From Metellina segmentata (taxonomy: Eukaryota > Arthropoda > Arachnida > Araneae > Tetragnathidae), in assembly GCA_947359465.1 (NCBI GenBank), contig OX375876.1, forward strand, positions 67,586,998 through 67,650,997: DNA of 64,000 nt, written 5' to 3'. Positions 1-10,802 of the stretch are shown here, piece by piece. Position 1 is the first letter of the stretch; the number at the start of each line of letters is the position of its first letter. Made by a program: the position numbers and the translations under genes. The notes beneath the pieces were generated by a model, which did no database searches, was not told the origin of the DNA, and was given only the letters and a program-made list of their open reading frames with translations.

Positions 1-429
1 GCTTGTTCATCGCCATGTAGTATTATAACACAGTGACTTGGGAAAAAGCTAAGCTACTTTTCGAAATTCACGAAAAAGTTGACAGTGTATTAACAATGCA
101 ACATTATCTTGACCTTCTCACTGCAGCTTAATTTTTCGATGTTATAGCACCTGTACATAACACCATATTCGTTTCGACTACTTGTGATAAAGGAATTCAA
201 GGGCATATCGCCTAATTTTTTTGTATGAATGAGGAAAAAAAATTAACAGGAACTTACTCTTGGATGACCCTGAAGAAACAGGAACTTACGCTTCGATGAC
301 CCTGATGAAATAGCAACTGATCTTGAAGTTATAATTTATGAATTACACAAATTTAATGCAATATTTCCTTATACACTGTATTTTGTATGTTTTTTCATCT
401 TTTACAAACATCATAATGTTTTCAGCAGA
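1..429. other. Anonymous AT-rich flank with a 32-bp direct duplication
   Basis: No coding signal is recognised. A 32-bp unit starting ggaacttact occurs twice in tandem (about 249-280 and 281-312) with a few differences. Helitron helicase similarity on the minus strand stops near 430, so this may be sequence beyond a truncated Helitron. Confidence 0.5.
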
Positions 430-1658
430 CATACATCTTGACAGAGCAACATATAGTTGTAACCGCCGAACTGGATGTTATTATGCATCACGTCACGAAG
501 AGCGGGATCGATAATCTCGAGTGCTTTTCTTGGTATAATGCTTGCCTCATACCAGATAACAACGTTTCCTGAAGGCGACGCTTGTCACGAGGCTTTGTGA
601 AGCAGATCTCACCCTCTTAAAGCTCAATGGGCAGATTGAAAAAACGATGAAATGTGGTTCCACATGGCAGAAGAATTGAAGCTATATCGGTCCAAGCAAC
701 GCAAACAATTTTCTTTTCCACGACGAGGAGTCTGTGATACAATCCTGTATACAAGGATGTCTTTCCGGTCCCACCCGGCCCATCAATAAAGAAACACTAA
801 GGGCGGTCTTAAGATTTCCCTGAAATGCAGTCAACGATCCTCTGGTACACAATGAGTTGGTCCGCATGAAACTTTTCTTGAACATATCTGCATTTTTCTA
901 GATGATGTCCGATGTCTACGTGTAGCTCTGGCACACTTGAAAAATACGGTTTGGGAAGTCCGAAATCCTTACACGCCCAATTTTCTGAGTTGAGCAGGCG
1001 TTCAACATCACAAAGTGCCTCGTTTTCCGTGCTGCCACAGTTAATCATCTCGTCTCTAAACTTTTCTCACAGTTGTAATGCATCTGACGGTTCGTCCCCA
1101 ACCAGGTAGTAAGAGAAAAATCTTCTAAAACGAACTGGCACATAGTGGACGCGGCTTCTTCCATCACAACATCAGCTTTTTCACTGCCTTCTGTTATTCC
1201 CATGGCAATCGCAGCTACTCGGGGAGGTTGGATACACAACTCCCTCGTGGGTTCGCAGATCTTGATAGCAGGTGGCACCAGCAATTCCGTTGAATATAAG
1301 CTTCAAGAAAAATCTTTCTGCATCCCTTGGAGAACTATTGGCAATGCGTCAAACGAATTTTGCAGCTCATTAGCGAGGCGACTACTTCTTGCTTTTGATA
1401 TTCCAAGTGTAACTATCCGGCACGTTCCCGTATAGAATGCTCCTTGACGCTACATCTTGCTTGTTGATGTCAAACCATCCACTTAACATTGTCTTGCAGT
1501 CTTTATTGAGAATTCTGTCTTCATGTCCTTCTTCAAATGTAACATACTGTTGTCCGTCCATGTGCTCTTAGAGCCTGACTACAGTGCTACTTCTGTCGTG
1601 CAATTTAATTGCAATTAGTGTCCACGCTGTTTCCGTCGGGCTAACATATCTGCTGTCG
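430..1658 (-). pseudogene. Helitron Rep/helicase polyprotein remnant, helicase half (decayed)
   Basis: Minus-strand translation gives, in order: RYVSPTETAW with a spaced VVRL...QYVTFEEGHEDR block (about 1650-1530), which resembles the conserved linker region of Helitron proteins; a stretch ending QLIVYQRIVDCISGKS (809-860), the start of a PIF1-like helicase domain; a Walker A motif DGPGGTGKTSLY (GPGGTGKT at 758-781); and WYEASIIPRKALEIIDPALR with FGG further on (about 570-455), matching the Walker B region where families usually have W-DEA. Helitron proteins unwind DNA and start rolling-circle transposition. Several stops and frameshifts separate the blocks, so this is a dead copy. The N-terminal part lies at 6489-6960 and the frame joins across one copy of the 10-bp duplication, so the two pieces were one gene before the Mutator-like insertion. 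Identification rests on motifs recognised by eye. Confidence 0.85.
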
Positions 1659-2030
1659 GTACAGCTACACTCTATGTTTATGAGTGTATGCAACGGCTTG
1701 ATGATTTTTTAGGCGCACTTCTAGTAGCGAGTTAAGATAAATTAAGGCAACCCATCTGTCCATACGGTTGAAGTGGTTTTTATGGCAACCTCGGTAAACG
1801 GAAACTTTCAATTTTCATTTTGAATATTCTAGAAAGTTCTTCGAAAATCCGTTACAGCCGCTTGATATTCTTCGATTGCATTGGTCCTTTTAAATCTTTT
1901 TATGTGATACCATTGGTCCATTTATTTGTACTTCGACAGTTGTGGAATTTTTATTTTATTAGGGTAAGGCGGGGTAGTTGCAAACAAGGGGTAATTGTAA
2001 ATAAGGGGTACTTGTAAAATAGCTATACAA

Positions 2031-4412
2031 TAGGGTGGGCCGAAAAACACTTTTTTTCGAAATCGCTATTCTAATAGAGCGGGAAGGGTTCTATCTGGGT
2101 TCAATAAACACCATGTAAAATATTTTTTTGATTGGATAATATCTTCTGCCACCGCATCGCACTTGGATTTTGGAGATTTGGGTAAAAATTGTCAATTTTT
2201 ACTCGGCGTAGAAAATATAATTATTTCTCAATATTGCTATTCTAATAGTATGGAAGAGGTTCCCACTGGGTTCAATAGGAAAGGTGTAAAATATTTTTTC
2301 GATCGAATAATATCTTCTGTTGCCGTATCACAATTGAAATTTTGCTATTTTTGAAGAAAAGTGCACTTTTTCTTGTCTTTTCATGCTGCTTGTATCTGAC
2401 AAGAAGTGAAAGGTGGAGAGGTGTGTTCACAATTCACATTCCTCCGCAGATATATCTGAAGTAGAGATTTAAATCTGGACATTTACAAACCATCGACATT
2501 GAACCGTTTAATATCACTTACTGATCTTAAGTACAAACAATTAACTCCGTTTATATCTAAGTCATCACAAATGCGACTTGGCCTCCTTTCAACTGCTGTG
2601 TTTGCCGACAGGTTTGGAGTCTCGGACCGGACTGTGGCTGCAATTGCTTCAAGTGTTCTTCACGATGTCGGTCTCATAACTAGCGACAACTCAAATTTTG
2701 TTGTTGTCAAAAACAAGCTGCGAATGGAAAAGGCTAAAGTTAGAAAATATTTAAAATTTCAAGCTTATAAAGTGAAGTTCAGGCATTACAGTTGAAGGGG
2801 TTGTCTTTCGATGGTCGTAAAGGTTCTACATTGATAGAAGAGAGAGCAGATACTAAAAGATACACGAGAAAAGCAAAAGAGGAACATTTATGTCTTATTG
2901 AAGAACCGGGTTCACGTTACATAACTCATTTGAGTCCCCCATTTGGCACCGCAAAACTGAAAAACAGATTCTGACTGGACTGTTATCAGATATTTGAAGG
3001 GATCACAAGAGATCTTTCATAGATTCTGGCATTTGGATGTGACTGTACATATGTTAATACCGGATGGAAATCCTTAGTAATTCGGTGTTTGGAATTGGAA
3101 CTTGGTAAAATTCAACATTGGGTAATATGTCTCCTACATTTTAATGAACTAACTCTGAGACATTTGTTTGAAACGTTGGATGGGACAACAAATGGCCCTA
3201 AATCATATTTTGGTAATATTGGGAAGGCGCTCCTTACATGTGAAACTTTGCCAGTGACAACTTTCGAAATTATTGACGGCGAGTTACCAACAACTGACAG
3301 ACGTGACTTAAGCAAGTATCAAATGTACTTACTAGAAATATCTCAAGCGGTACGATTGGGTAATTTTTCTGATGAACTGACTGTACCCAGTATTGATCCA
3401 TTATCACATTCACACTAGCTAACAACAGTGAACAGAGTTCTAAGACTATATGTTACTACTCCAGATCCTTCTTTGAAGTTGAAACAAATCGCTGAGTTTG
3501 TTATGAAAGTTTACACTCAAAACTGGTTTAATATAAAGTCTAAAAACTCGTTGAAAGATGGAGCTAAGCATGTGTGAAATACTATTTTCAGATCCAGTTA
3601 TTTATCTCAAGGACGTCGTTTTTGAAGTGATTTGTCAAAATTCGTTCTTTGCTGATCCTGAGAATATCTCGATGTGTATGTTGAAGGATGAAAGACCGTA
3701 CATCAGAAAACTTACTGCAGGGCGTAAAATTAAGTCTAGAGAGTCATCTTCCAATGAAAAGTCAGTACGTGTACTTCTCCCACCAAAACTGAATTTTGAA
3801 GCTGATGACTATACGGAATTGATTGAGTGGTCATCAATTACTATTACTTCTCCCCCAATCCTCCGTGATATATCCACTGCCGTATTTAGGTCCATAGTGC
3901 GTGATTAGAAAAATACAGAATAGAACTTTGTTCACTTTCCATGTCCATACACAGGCAAATGGATTATTTAATAATTTTCAGGGAATATAATCAAATGTAC
4001 AATAAAATACAGCAATAAATAGTGTTTGTACCCATTTATTTTTCGTGTTTGATTTGTTTCTATAACACATAAAAAAGTGCACTTTTCTTCAAAAACTGCA
4101 AAATTTCAATTGCAATGTGGAAACAGAAGATATTATTACATCGAAAAAAATATTTTACGCCTTTCTTATTTAACCCAGTGGGCACGTTATCCGCACAATT
4201 AAACATCAATATTGAAAAATAATTATGTTTCCTACACCGAGTAAAAATTGCCAATTTTTATCCAAATTTCCAAAATCCAAGTGCGATGCAGGGCCAGAAG
4301 ATATAATCCAATCAAAAAAATATTTTACACCGTGTTTATTGAACCCAGAGAGAACCTTTTCCGCACTATTAGAATAACGATTTCTAAAAAAAGTGTTTTT
4401 CGGCCCACCCTA
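2031..4412 (+). mobile_element. DNA transposon with 342-bp terminal inverted repeats and 8-bp TSD (hAT-like)
   Basis: The left end (2031-2372) and right end (4071-4412) are long inverted repeats starting TAGGGTGGGCCG. They are flanked by a perfect 8-bp duplication CTATACAA (2023-2030 and 4413-4420). The 8-bp TSD and the TAGGG terminus fit the hAT pattern (YARNG), though other 8-bp-TSD superfamilies cannot be excluded. Each TIR is built of two subrepeats of about 170 bp, each starting at GCTATTCTAATAG (about 2065 and 2234 on the left). The element carries a transposase-like pseudogene at 2499-3908. It is inserted 54 bp inside the pogo-like element's left end and is the youngest layer of the nest. 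Confidence 0.85.
2499..3908 (+). pseudogene. Decayed transposase-like gene of the long-TIR element
   Basis: Fragments in more than one frame read in a consistent order. First is a segment with FGVSDRTVAAIASSVLHDVG (about 2600-2670, helix-turn-helix-like in appearance). Then come EEHLCLIEEPGSRYITH (about 2880-2930), LGKIQHWVICLLHFNELTLR with LDGTTNGP (3100-3200), DLSKYQMYLLEISQAVRLG (3306-3362) and finally PKLNFEADDYTELIEW with TSPPILRDIS (3786-3873), ending at a stop at 3906-3908. The track-like start at 2499 is TTG, so the true start is unclear. Frameshifts occur near 2795, 2975-3089 and 3420-3558. I recall similar uncharacterised proteins in invertebrate repeats but cannot place the family. 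The transposase role is inferred from its position between the TIRs. Confidence 0.6.
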
Positions 4413-4895
4413 CTATACAAGCGCCCTCGTGAAATTCTGAGAAACTAAAGAGTTGTGAAATATAAAAGTTGGCAACCCTGAGAATGTAATATGGTGATAT
4501 CGTATTTCTTTGAACCACAGCTGATAACAATGTTTACTTGAAAAAATTGTGCTTGAAAAATTTGGGTTTTAAAGTTTTTGTGAGTTGCATTTTCTGTTGC
4601 CCTCCATACTATATTAAAAATTTTGTTCTTCCAATTCTTTACTACGGTCAGTTATGTTTCTATCGAACAAAAAATAATTGTATTTTCCTTCTGGAAACTT
4701 TAATGCACCCAAAGTTGAATGTTTACAAGTACCCCATATATTTCAACTTTGTCAATAGTTTTGTTCAATTTGGATAGAAAACCAATGTGTTTTTACATGT
4801 AATTTTGTATTTAATCGTATTTAGTACGTTTGAATTGCGTTTTATTGCATTTTTCATGTTCTTTGGGAGTAGGAAGACTGATTTACTAAAACCTC

Positions 4896-5468
4896 ACCAT
4901 ATGGTGAAGTTCTTACAACTGACCAAGTACTGTCATGCTTGAAGCAGGCTGAAGCGAAAAGAATATGAGGAAGCAGAGTGAGAAAAAAGTGAAAGAGCCA
5001 GGAGTAAGCAAGAAACCAAGAAAGAAGCAAATGGAAAGGAAAGCAGAACTCGAGGACAGCGAGGATGCGGAACTATTGAAAGAATTGACTAACATTGACA
5101 GTGAAGAGTTTGAAGTTGTCCAAACATTCAAGCAAAATATAGAAAACTAGCTTGTAGGGGAAGTTAAATATTTTGGAGCCATTCATGGAAGACATTGAAA
5201 CGACTACGTTTCTGCTTGTAGGTGTTGAGGAGGGAAAGAGAAAGAAAATCCATTTTTCATATGTATGAAGGGTGGATGTCGTTTCAGAAGAGGAGTTAGA
5301 GATCACAGGACCCAAATGCATCGTCTAAATTCGCTGTGTTTAAAAAATACTAATTATATGTTACCAAAGACCATGTCCAAGCAATTTTACCTTCTCCAAC
5401 CTGTAGCCAAAGAAAGCCGCAAAGAAAATTTCCAATTTGAGGGTACTGTTAATATGTACGAAATGTAA
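4896..5468 (+). pseudogene. Pogo-like transposase C-terminal remnant
   Basis: Conceptual translation in shifting frames gives GEVLTTDQVLSCLKQAEAKR, then a lysine/glutamate-rich tract (KQSEKKVKEPGVSKKPRKKQ), then SEEELEITGPK, then ENFQFEGTVNMYEM before a stop at 5466-5468. Charged C-terminal tails of this style follow the DDE domain in pogo/Tigger transposases. No catalytic motif remains; the DDE core is missing between 4421 and 4890. Assignment is by context (TA-flanked element, size) more than by residues. Confidence 0.45.
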
Positions 5469-6200
5469 TGTTTTTATTTGTACCCAAGTTTGTATTTTTT
5501 CAATTTATAGTTTATTTTTTAATTTTCTGTTTTGTTACACAAAGTGGATTCTTTATTCAGTAAATGCTTGAATTATGTATTCTGATGTATTCTTGGTAGT
5601 TCACCTCTTGATCAATGCAACTTTCAAGTGTCACTATATTTTGCTGGGGTAAGAAGTGGTGGTATTTGTTAAATGTAAAGATCAAAACGGGGTAGTTGTG
5701 AGCATGGCATTAGAAGGGTTAAAATACTTTTGGAGTTCCTTCTACTTCCAATGATTACTGCTCATGCTGTCACTTGTTCAATATTCAATATCACTAGCAA
5801 AATCGTTGTTTACAATTACCCCTACTTTTAGGGGCAATTGTAAACAGCCGAGTACGGTGTTATATTTTTTTCTGGAATCTTCGTACCAATTAAATATTAA
5901 AGTAGAATAGTTACAAGTTAATTTACTAGGGTGAACAATGTTTCCTTCTTTATCAAGAGTTTAAAAATAGGGTTTGATAGTGAACATACAAATTCTGTTT
6001 ACAATTACCCCGCCTTACTTTATATTAGTTTTCGCGAAAAGATTAAGGGTTTTGTTTTTTTGCCACCTTCGTTTCGATTAGTTTTTAACGCAAGAGTTCT
6101 GACGTTATCAGGTTGTAATATTTCTTGCTTTGTTTCTTTTATAAAACTTTCTCCTTTTCAACATGCTCACTGTATTTAGTGTAATTCCTAAATTTCAGGG

Positions 6201-6225
6201 TATATATATATATATATATATATAT
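6201..6225. repeat. (TA)n microsatellite
   Basis: A run of alternating T and A lies between the pogo-like right end and the Mutator-like right TIR. Confidence 0.95.
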
Positions 6226-6488
6226 TCTTACCCAACATTCGAAGTTTAGTTCTGCTGGAACACAGTTGTGTTCTGTAATGTATTTACTTTTTGTGAAGTT
6301 AAAAATTATAAACTTTCAAAACGTTTTCAAATGTGTTTTCTAGCCTTCATTTTCCATTGCGAAAAGGAAAATGTTTTTGAAAGAAAAATATTTTTTAAAT
6401 AATTCTTTTATTGGCGACTTAAGAAGTGCGCCAAAAAAAAATCGCCAAGGCCGTTGCCACCACTCATAAACGTAGAGTGTAGCTGTTC

Positions 6489-6960
6489 TCTGCTGTCGAT
6501 GTATTTCTAAACCTCATTGTTTGGATGCTGCTTCATTTCCATCTTCGCACTATCATGGCCTTTGTGGATGTATTTCAAAGCCATAACGGAGGAACAGTAC
6601 TCAGCATTGATGTGGCAGTCATATTTCTTGAGAAGAACTGCATTGTGAAGCACCACCATACCGTTATGCGTACTTTTCCGTCTTGCTTAGCATGGTAGGC
6701 GTAAAACTTGCCTTGGTTGTCACGGCGCTTGTACTTTGGAAATCCATCGGTGGTCAGGTCCGTTTCGTTGCAAAACTCCTTCGGAAACTTCTTTGAACGC
6801 ACTTTTTTCTCCTTGTCCCAACACAGTAGTCCCTCATAGTGCAGTCCATGCATCATGTGGAATTCTTGATGATAGCGAAGAGACGAATCCGTGTCTGTCA
6901 GCTCTGCCAATATGAATCCATCCACATCTTTAGGCTCGAGGAGTATGCAATCAGTTGCAG
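6489..6960 (-). pseudogene. Helitron Rep-domain remnant (N-terminal side of the split Helitron)
   Basis: Minus-strand translation shows EPKDVDGFILAEL (about 6940-6905), FPKEFCNETDLTTDGFPKYKRRD (about 6790-6720) and, after a frameshift, VVLHNAVLLKKYDCHINAE (about 6655-6600), followed by ALKYIHKGHDSAKM. These blocks match the Rep-side segment typical of Helitron proteins (FPK.F...T....GYPKYRRR, then LL.KY.CHINVE and YKGHD). The frame then has one stop and runs into YIDSR at the 10-bp duplication, resuming as YVSPTETAW at 1648. The HUH catalytic tyrosines are not visible here. Confidence 0.85.
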
Positions 6961-7075
6961 TCGCTGTTCCGCCATGCTTCCTGTATGATCAGCTTTAGTT
7001 TGATAGTAATCAGATATAGTTTGTTCTATAGTCGTTATTCCGTCATGCATCCTGTATGTTTAGCTTTTCTCTTTT
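6958..7075. repeat. 71-bp imperfect tandem duplication
   Basis: A block beginning gtcgctgttccgccatgc (about 6959) recurs as gtcgttattccgtcatgc (about 7030). Both are followed by a tcctgtatg...agctt segment. It abuts the Helitron remnant. No function is seen. Confidence 0.6.
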
Positions 7076-7239
7076 TCTCCAACCGTTCCTGTGGCATATT
7101 TTCGGTTCTGTTAGAGATGCGTTTTTTTTTCTTGTTCAGCTTTCTACTCTTTATCTATCTATTTTTTCACATATGTCTTTTGCATTTTTGCTACGTATTG
7201 ATGGAATATTTCGAGGTGGGGGCATTTTGATAAAATAAA

Positions 7240-8811
7240 AATGCTAAAACATTAAACCCACACAGAGGAATTTGATTCAAATAACAGTTAAAAATTAAAA
7301 AATAGAATTTCATTCAAACGATACTATAAATAATTAATTTGCAGAAACGGTTAAAAATAGAAATTGAAACAAAGGAATTGAACAAAGAAATTGAAACAAA
7401 GGAATCGAAAATTGTGTTCTCAAAGCTCCGAAATTTGTATGATAAACTTTAAATCGCATCGAAAATTTATTTATTAACCAATTTAAAAAATACACATACT
7501 GTAAGAAACATAACATTCTAAGGTTTCCAGTGATGTTTTCAAATTTAAAAAATAATAGTATTAAGCTATAGATATTGCAGCAATAACAAAAAATAATGAA
7601 AATTTCCCAATATTACGAAATTTGTGTGACCAAGTTTTGATCGTATCGACTTTATTTATTAAATAATTTTGAAAAATTATAGTACGGTAATAAAGAGGGC
7701 ATTCTAAGGTTTCCTGACAGGTTTTTAAGTTTAAAAATTAATAGTAATAAGCTATCGATATGTCAGTTTTAACAAAAAAGTAACGAAAATGTCCCTATTT
7801 GTCCCGAATTTATAAAAAAATATTATCAGTAATCAAATTTAAACTTAAAAAAAAACTCGACGAGCTGCAAAATTTCACGTTTAGAGGGATTCGAAAAAAA
7901 ACTCACGACTGAAGACTGGAAATTTGTCTTTTGCTCACTAACGGTAGAAATTTCGCTTTTTCAACTTTAACACTTAATAAACCCTAAACTAATAGCCGCT
8001 TTCGAATAAAATATACGAATTAATAAAATATACGAATTAAGTACATTGAGCGGTTCACAGGCTCATTTAGGAAAACTTGCAAAACAAACGACTCTTTATT
8101 TTTAAATTAGTTAAATCGTGTAAATTGATTAATATTTTTTTAATGTTAACGTTAGAATAAGTAGATTTTACCCTATAAAAAGTACTTGCCTTAATATTGT
8201 TAATAGAGCAAATAAGAATAGATTAAAACCTTTTATTGTGAATATTACGATCAAATAGCTTGTAATCGGATAAATTAAATTTAAAAGCATCCTTTAATTG
8301 ACTAATGGAAGAAAAATATTATTTAGGGTGTAAGGTATTATTATGTTCTGTGAAGATTTTGTTCATTAGATACGTAAATATGTTAACGAAAATTTGATTT
8401 CTTTCAAAGCATACCCATTTAATCCCAATCAAATTAATTCTTTATAAGCCTGTGGTTTCACTAGAAAAAGCTCAATTTTCGAATATTTGCGAATTAGAAG
8501 ACGTCTTCAATCAGAATCTTAAGACAGAAATCAGAAGCTTAATTTATTTAAATACTTAAGACGAAAATAAAACAATCTTCAAATTAATTGAATAAAGAAA
8601 GTAAATAATTTGTGTTAATTAAATGAGACCGTGTGCTGTATAATGAATGTTTTAGATTTTCGCTGTGATTTACCAAATTAAATAAATTAGAGAAAATGAG
8701 TGCAATGGATTGTCACTGCAGACATTTTAATCCTTTTAATGCATATTTTGCGTTATGATTTAGATCCAAGTTATTCAACTAGTTAACACCGACCCAGCCT
8801 AAGCCATTCGG
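7240..8811. other. AT-rich non-coding stretch with a diverged ~185-bp dimer
   Basis: No gene is recognised. Two diverged tandem copies of a ~185-bp unit lie at about 7427-7610 and 7615-7794. Shared landmarks in order are cgaaatttgt, a tttatttatta block, cattctaaggtttcc, taagctat and aatttccc/aatgtccc. The rest is low-complexity AT sequence. Confidence 0.6.
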
Positions 8812-9047
8812 TGTATCGCCACGTTATTTTGAACCACGGTCAGATGACGAGGCACCATCTGAGCTGGCACCCCACTCTTCGAACTTCCACACCAAATCAA
8901 CTTGAGGACTTTCAACCACGACAGATTTAATGTGTACCAGCCACCTCTTCAACATACCATACGCTTACAAACATCCATACCCTGACCCGGATTTGAACAA
9001 GGAACCTCCCCATCTAGAGGTTAACCATTTTACCATTTGGTCAGCTA
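8812..9047 (-). repeat. tRNA-derived SINE, family A (minus orientation, 3' end truncated)
   Basis: Reverse-complemented, the 5' end is tRNA-like: TGGTTAACCTC around box A and TTGTTCAAATCCGGGTCAGG around box B (GTTCAAATC, 8990-8998). The same body as the full copy at 39934-40255 follows (TCTGTCGTGGTTG, GTGTGGAAGTTCG, GGGGTGCCAGCTC, GTGGTTCAAAATAACG). The 3' tail is missing or replaced. Confidence 0.8.
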
Positions 9048-9283
9048 CTTCCAAGTTATAAAATAACAAACTGCCTGTCTAAGATATTTATCCGTCTTTT
9101 ATATTTGTCTGTCTATTAATAAACGTGCATGCAAAAATGATGCGTCTCTAACCAGTCTGCCTTCATCTGTGATGTCCGAAGTCACACTTAACTCTCCAAA
9201 CGGTTTCGACAAGATAACTCGCACTTCAATAACTGATCAATTATGCAATGACGTGATATCTCGTCATCTATATTGATAACCTA

Positions 9284-10802
9284 CACCCATTTCCAAAATT
9301 ATCTTTACATGCCCAAAAAATAATTATATTCAATGACATACCCAATTGATGTAATCCATTTATACTGGGAATGTGTGAAATACACGCCTAATTAGCATCA
9401 TCCAATCAACAGTAATCAAATCGTTTCTGATATGCAAATCAGGGCGTTACGTCATCGAACGGTGAATCCAGCGCTTTGCGCAAAGTGAATATATGAGTGA
9501 ATTTATGCAATACAGTGTTTGATTTCAGTGTGTAAGTACTGAAAACGGTTTGTTATGGCTCCGAAGTATCATTTGGAAGAATCTAGGGTGGCGCACTATC
9601 GGTCAGACGAGCAGGGCAGACTATCGTACAAGCAGCAGAGATGTGTGAAGATTTTATCAGACATTCTGCGTTTTTGAACAATTTAGAAATTCTGGAATTG
9701 TTGTAAGGAAGCTTGTACAAGGTCGTAAAAGTATAACAACTGCTTCTCAAGATCGATGGCAATAACTGTCGTCGTAACAGGAAGTCGGCAGTTCAGTTCA
9801 GAGCTTGCAGACACTACGGGGACTGTTGTAATACGGCAAACTGTATACAGAAGACTTAATGAAAAAGGCCTTTGTGTCTGAAAGCCAAGGGTATGTGTTT
9901 CACTGTCTTTACAACACAAGAAGGATCGATTTAGTTTGTGTAAATAACATCAGAAGTGGACTGAACACCAATGAACACACGTTCTATTTACTGATAAATC
10001 GAGGTTTAGTTTTATTACATCTGATTCTAAGCGTTTTTACATCTAGAGGGAGTCAGGAACGCGAAATATTCCTTCGAACATTATGAATATGACCGTTTTT
10101 GGTTGTGCAGGTGTGATGGTGTGGGAAGGAATAATGGTAGATGGACCTACACGTTTTCAATAGAGGATCTGTGACTGTCCAGAGGTATTGGTATGAGGTC
10201 TTAAAACGTTATGTGAGACTTTTCAGAGGTGCATATGGATTTATTTTTTATTCATGGACGATAATACTCATTCATGTAGAGCAAATCTCATTGACAAATT
10301 CCTCAAAAACGAAGCCATTGAGCGAATACCGATACCAGTATCTTGATCTCTGTATAAAGAACTTATGGGCCTACTTTGAAAAAGCAGTTACACGGAGACA
10401 TCCTCATTTTAGATATATAAAGGCCCTGAAGATTGTATTACTGGAGGTTAGGAACGTATTTCCCCAAACTGTGGTTAACGACATTATTACCAACATGAAA
10501 TCACGTTAAGATATGTGTGTAGAAGTCAGGGGTGATCATATTTCATATTGAATTCATAAGCTTTAATTTTTTTCCGAGTTATTCTGGGTTTTTTTTCTGA
10601 TCACTTTTTGTCACATATTATTTCCAATTTTATTCTTCCATGATACAATTTTAGATCATATGAAGTGTTCTCAAGTTTTTCCTTTGTATTGATATGTTAT
10701 TATGTTATGCTTTATTAAACACAGGTTCATAAAATTACATTTCATAGTATCAGATAATTCTGTTATTCTGTGCATGTAAAGATAATTTTGGACACCAGTG
10801 TG
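9284..10802 (+). mobile_element. Tc1-like DNA transposon (1.5 kb, inactive)
   Basis: Inverted ends share CCAAAATTATCTTTACATGC (left at 9293, right as its complement at about 10773-10792). TA lies outside each end (9282-9283 and 10803-10804). The terminal 10-12 bp differ between ends, so the copy is old. It carries the transposase pseudogene at 9555-10551 and sits inside a TTAA MITE. Confidence 0.85.
9555..10551 (+). pseudogene. Tc1-like transposase pseudogene
   Basis: Starting at ATG 9555 (MAPKYHLEESRVAHYRS), several frames together give a Tc1-like protein. The order is a DNA-binding region with VVRKLVQGRKSITTA; VLFTDKSRFSF (first catalytic Asp kept, usual E after it now K); MTVFGCAGVMVWEGIMVDG; a frame with MDDNTHSCRANLIDKFLKNE holding the second Asp region (normally DNARPH); and YLDLCIKNLWAYFEKAVTRRHPH, where the catalytic Glu of the usual PIEHLWD motif is replaced by Lys. 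It ends with ITNMKSR, a stop, then VEVRGDHISY and a second stop at 10549-10551. Frameshifts, stops and the lost Glu make it non-functional. Confidence 0.9.

Larger units (their letters stand above)
1967..6015 (+). mobile_element. Pogo-like/TcMar DNA transposon with TA target site, interrupted by a hAT-like element
   Basis: The termini are inverted: the left reads AGGCGGGGTAGTTGCAAAC and the right is ...GTTTACAATTACCCCGCCT. Both are flanked by TA (1965-1966 and 6016-6017), the Tc1/mariner target duplication. The left end has three short direct copies of GGGGTANTTG (about 1971, 1989 and 2006, spaced 17-18 bp). The right side carries the same word in both orientations (about 5692, 5802-5848 and 5998). 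Without the nested insertion the element is about 1.66 kb, a usual size for pogo-like elements. A decayed charged C-terminal coding region lies at about 4896-5468. Confidence 0.8.
1659..6488. mobile_element. Mutator-like (MULE-type) non-autonomous element, interrupted by nested elements
   Basis: The ends are inverted repeats of about 80 bp. The left end reads GTACAGCTACACTCTATG and the reverse complement of the right end reads GAACAGCTACACTCTACG, with similarity continuing to about GGCGCACTTCT. The element is flanked by a perfect 10-bp duplication TCTGCTGTCG (1649-1658 and 6489-6498). A 9-10-bp duplication with long TIRs is the signature of Mutator-like elements. Removing the nested pogo-like element leaves about 780 bp with no recognisable transposase, so it was non-autonomous. 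It was inserted inside the Helitron coding sequence. The superfamily call is inferred from TSD length and TIR length only. Confidence 0.75.
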
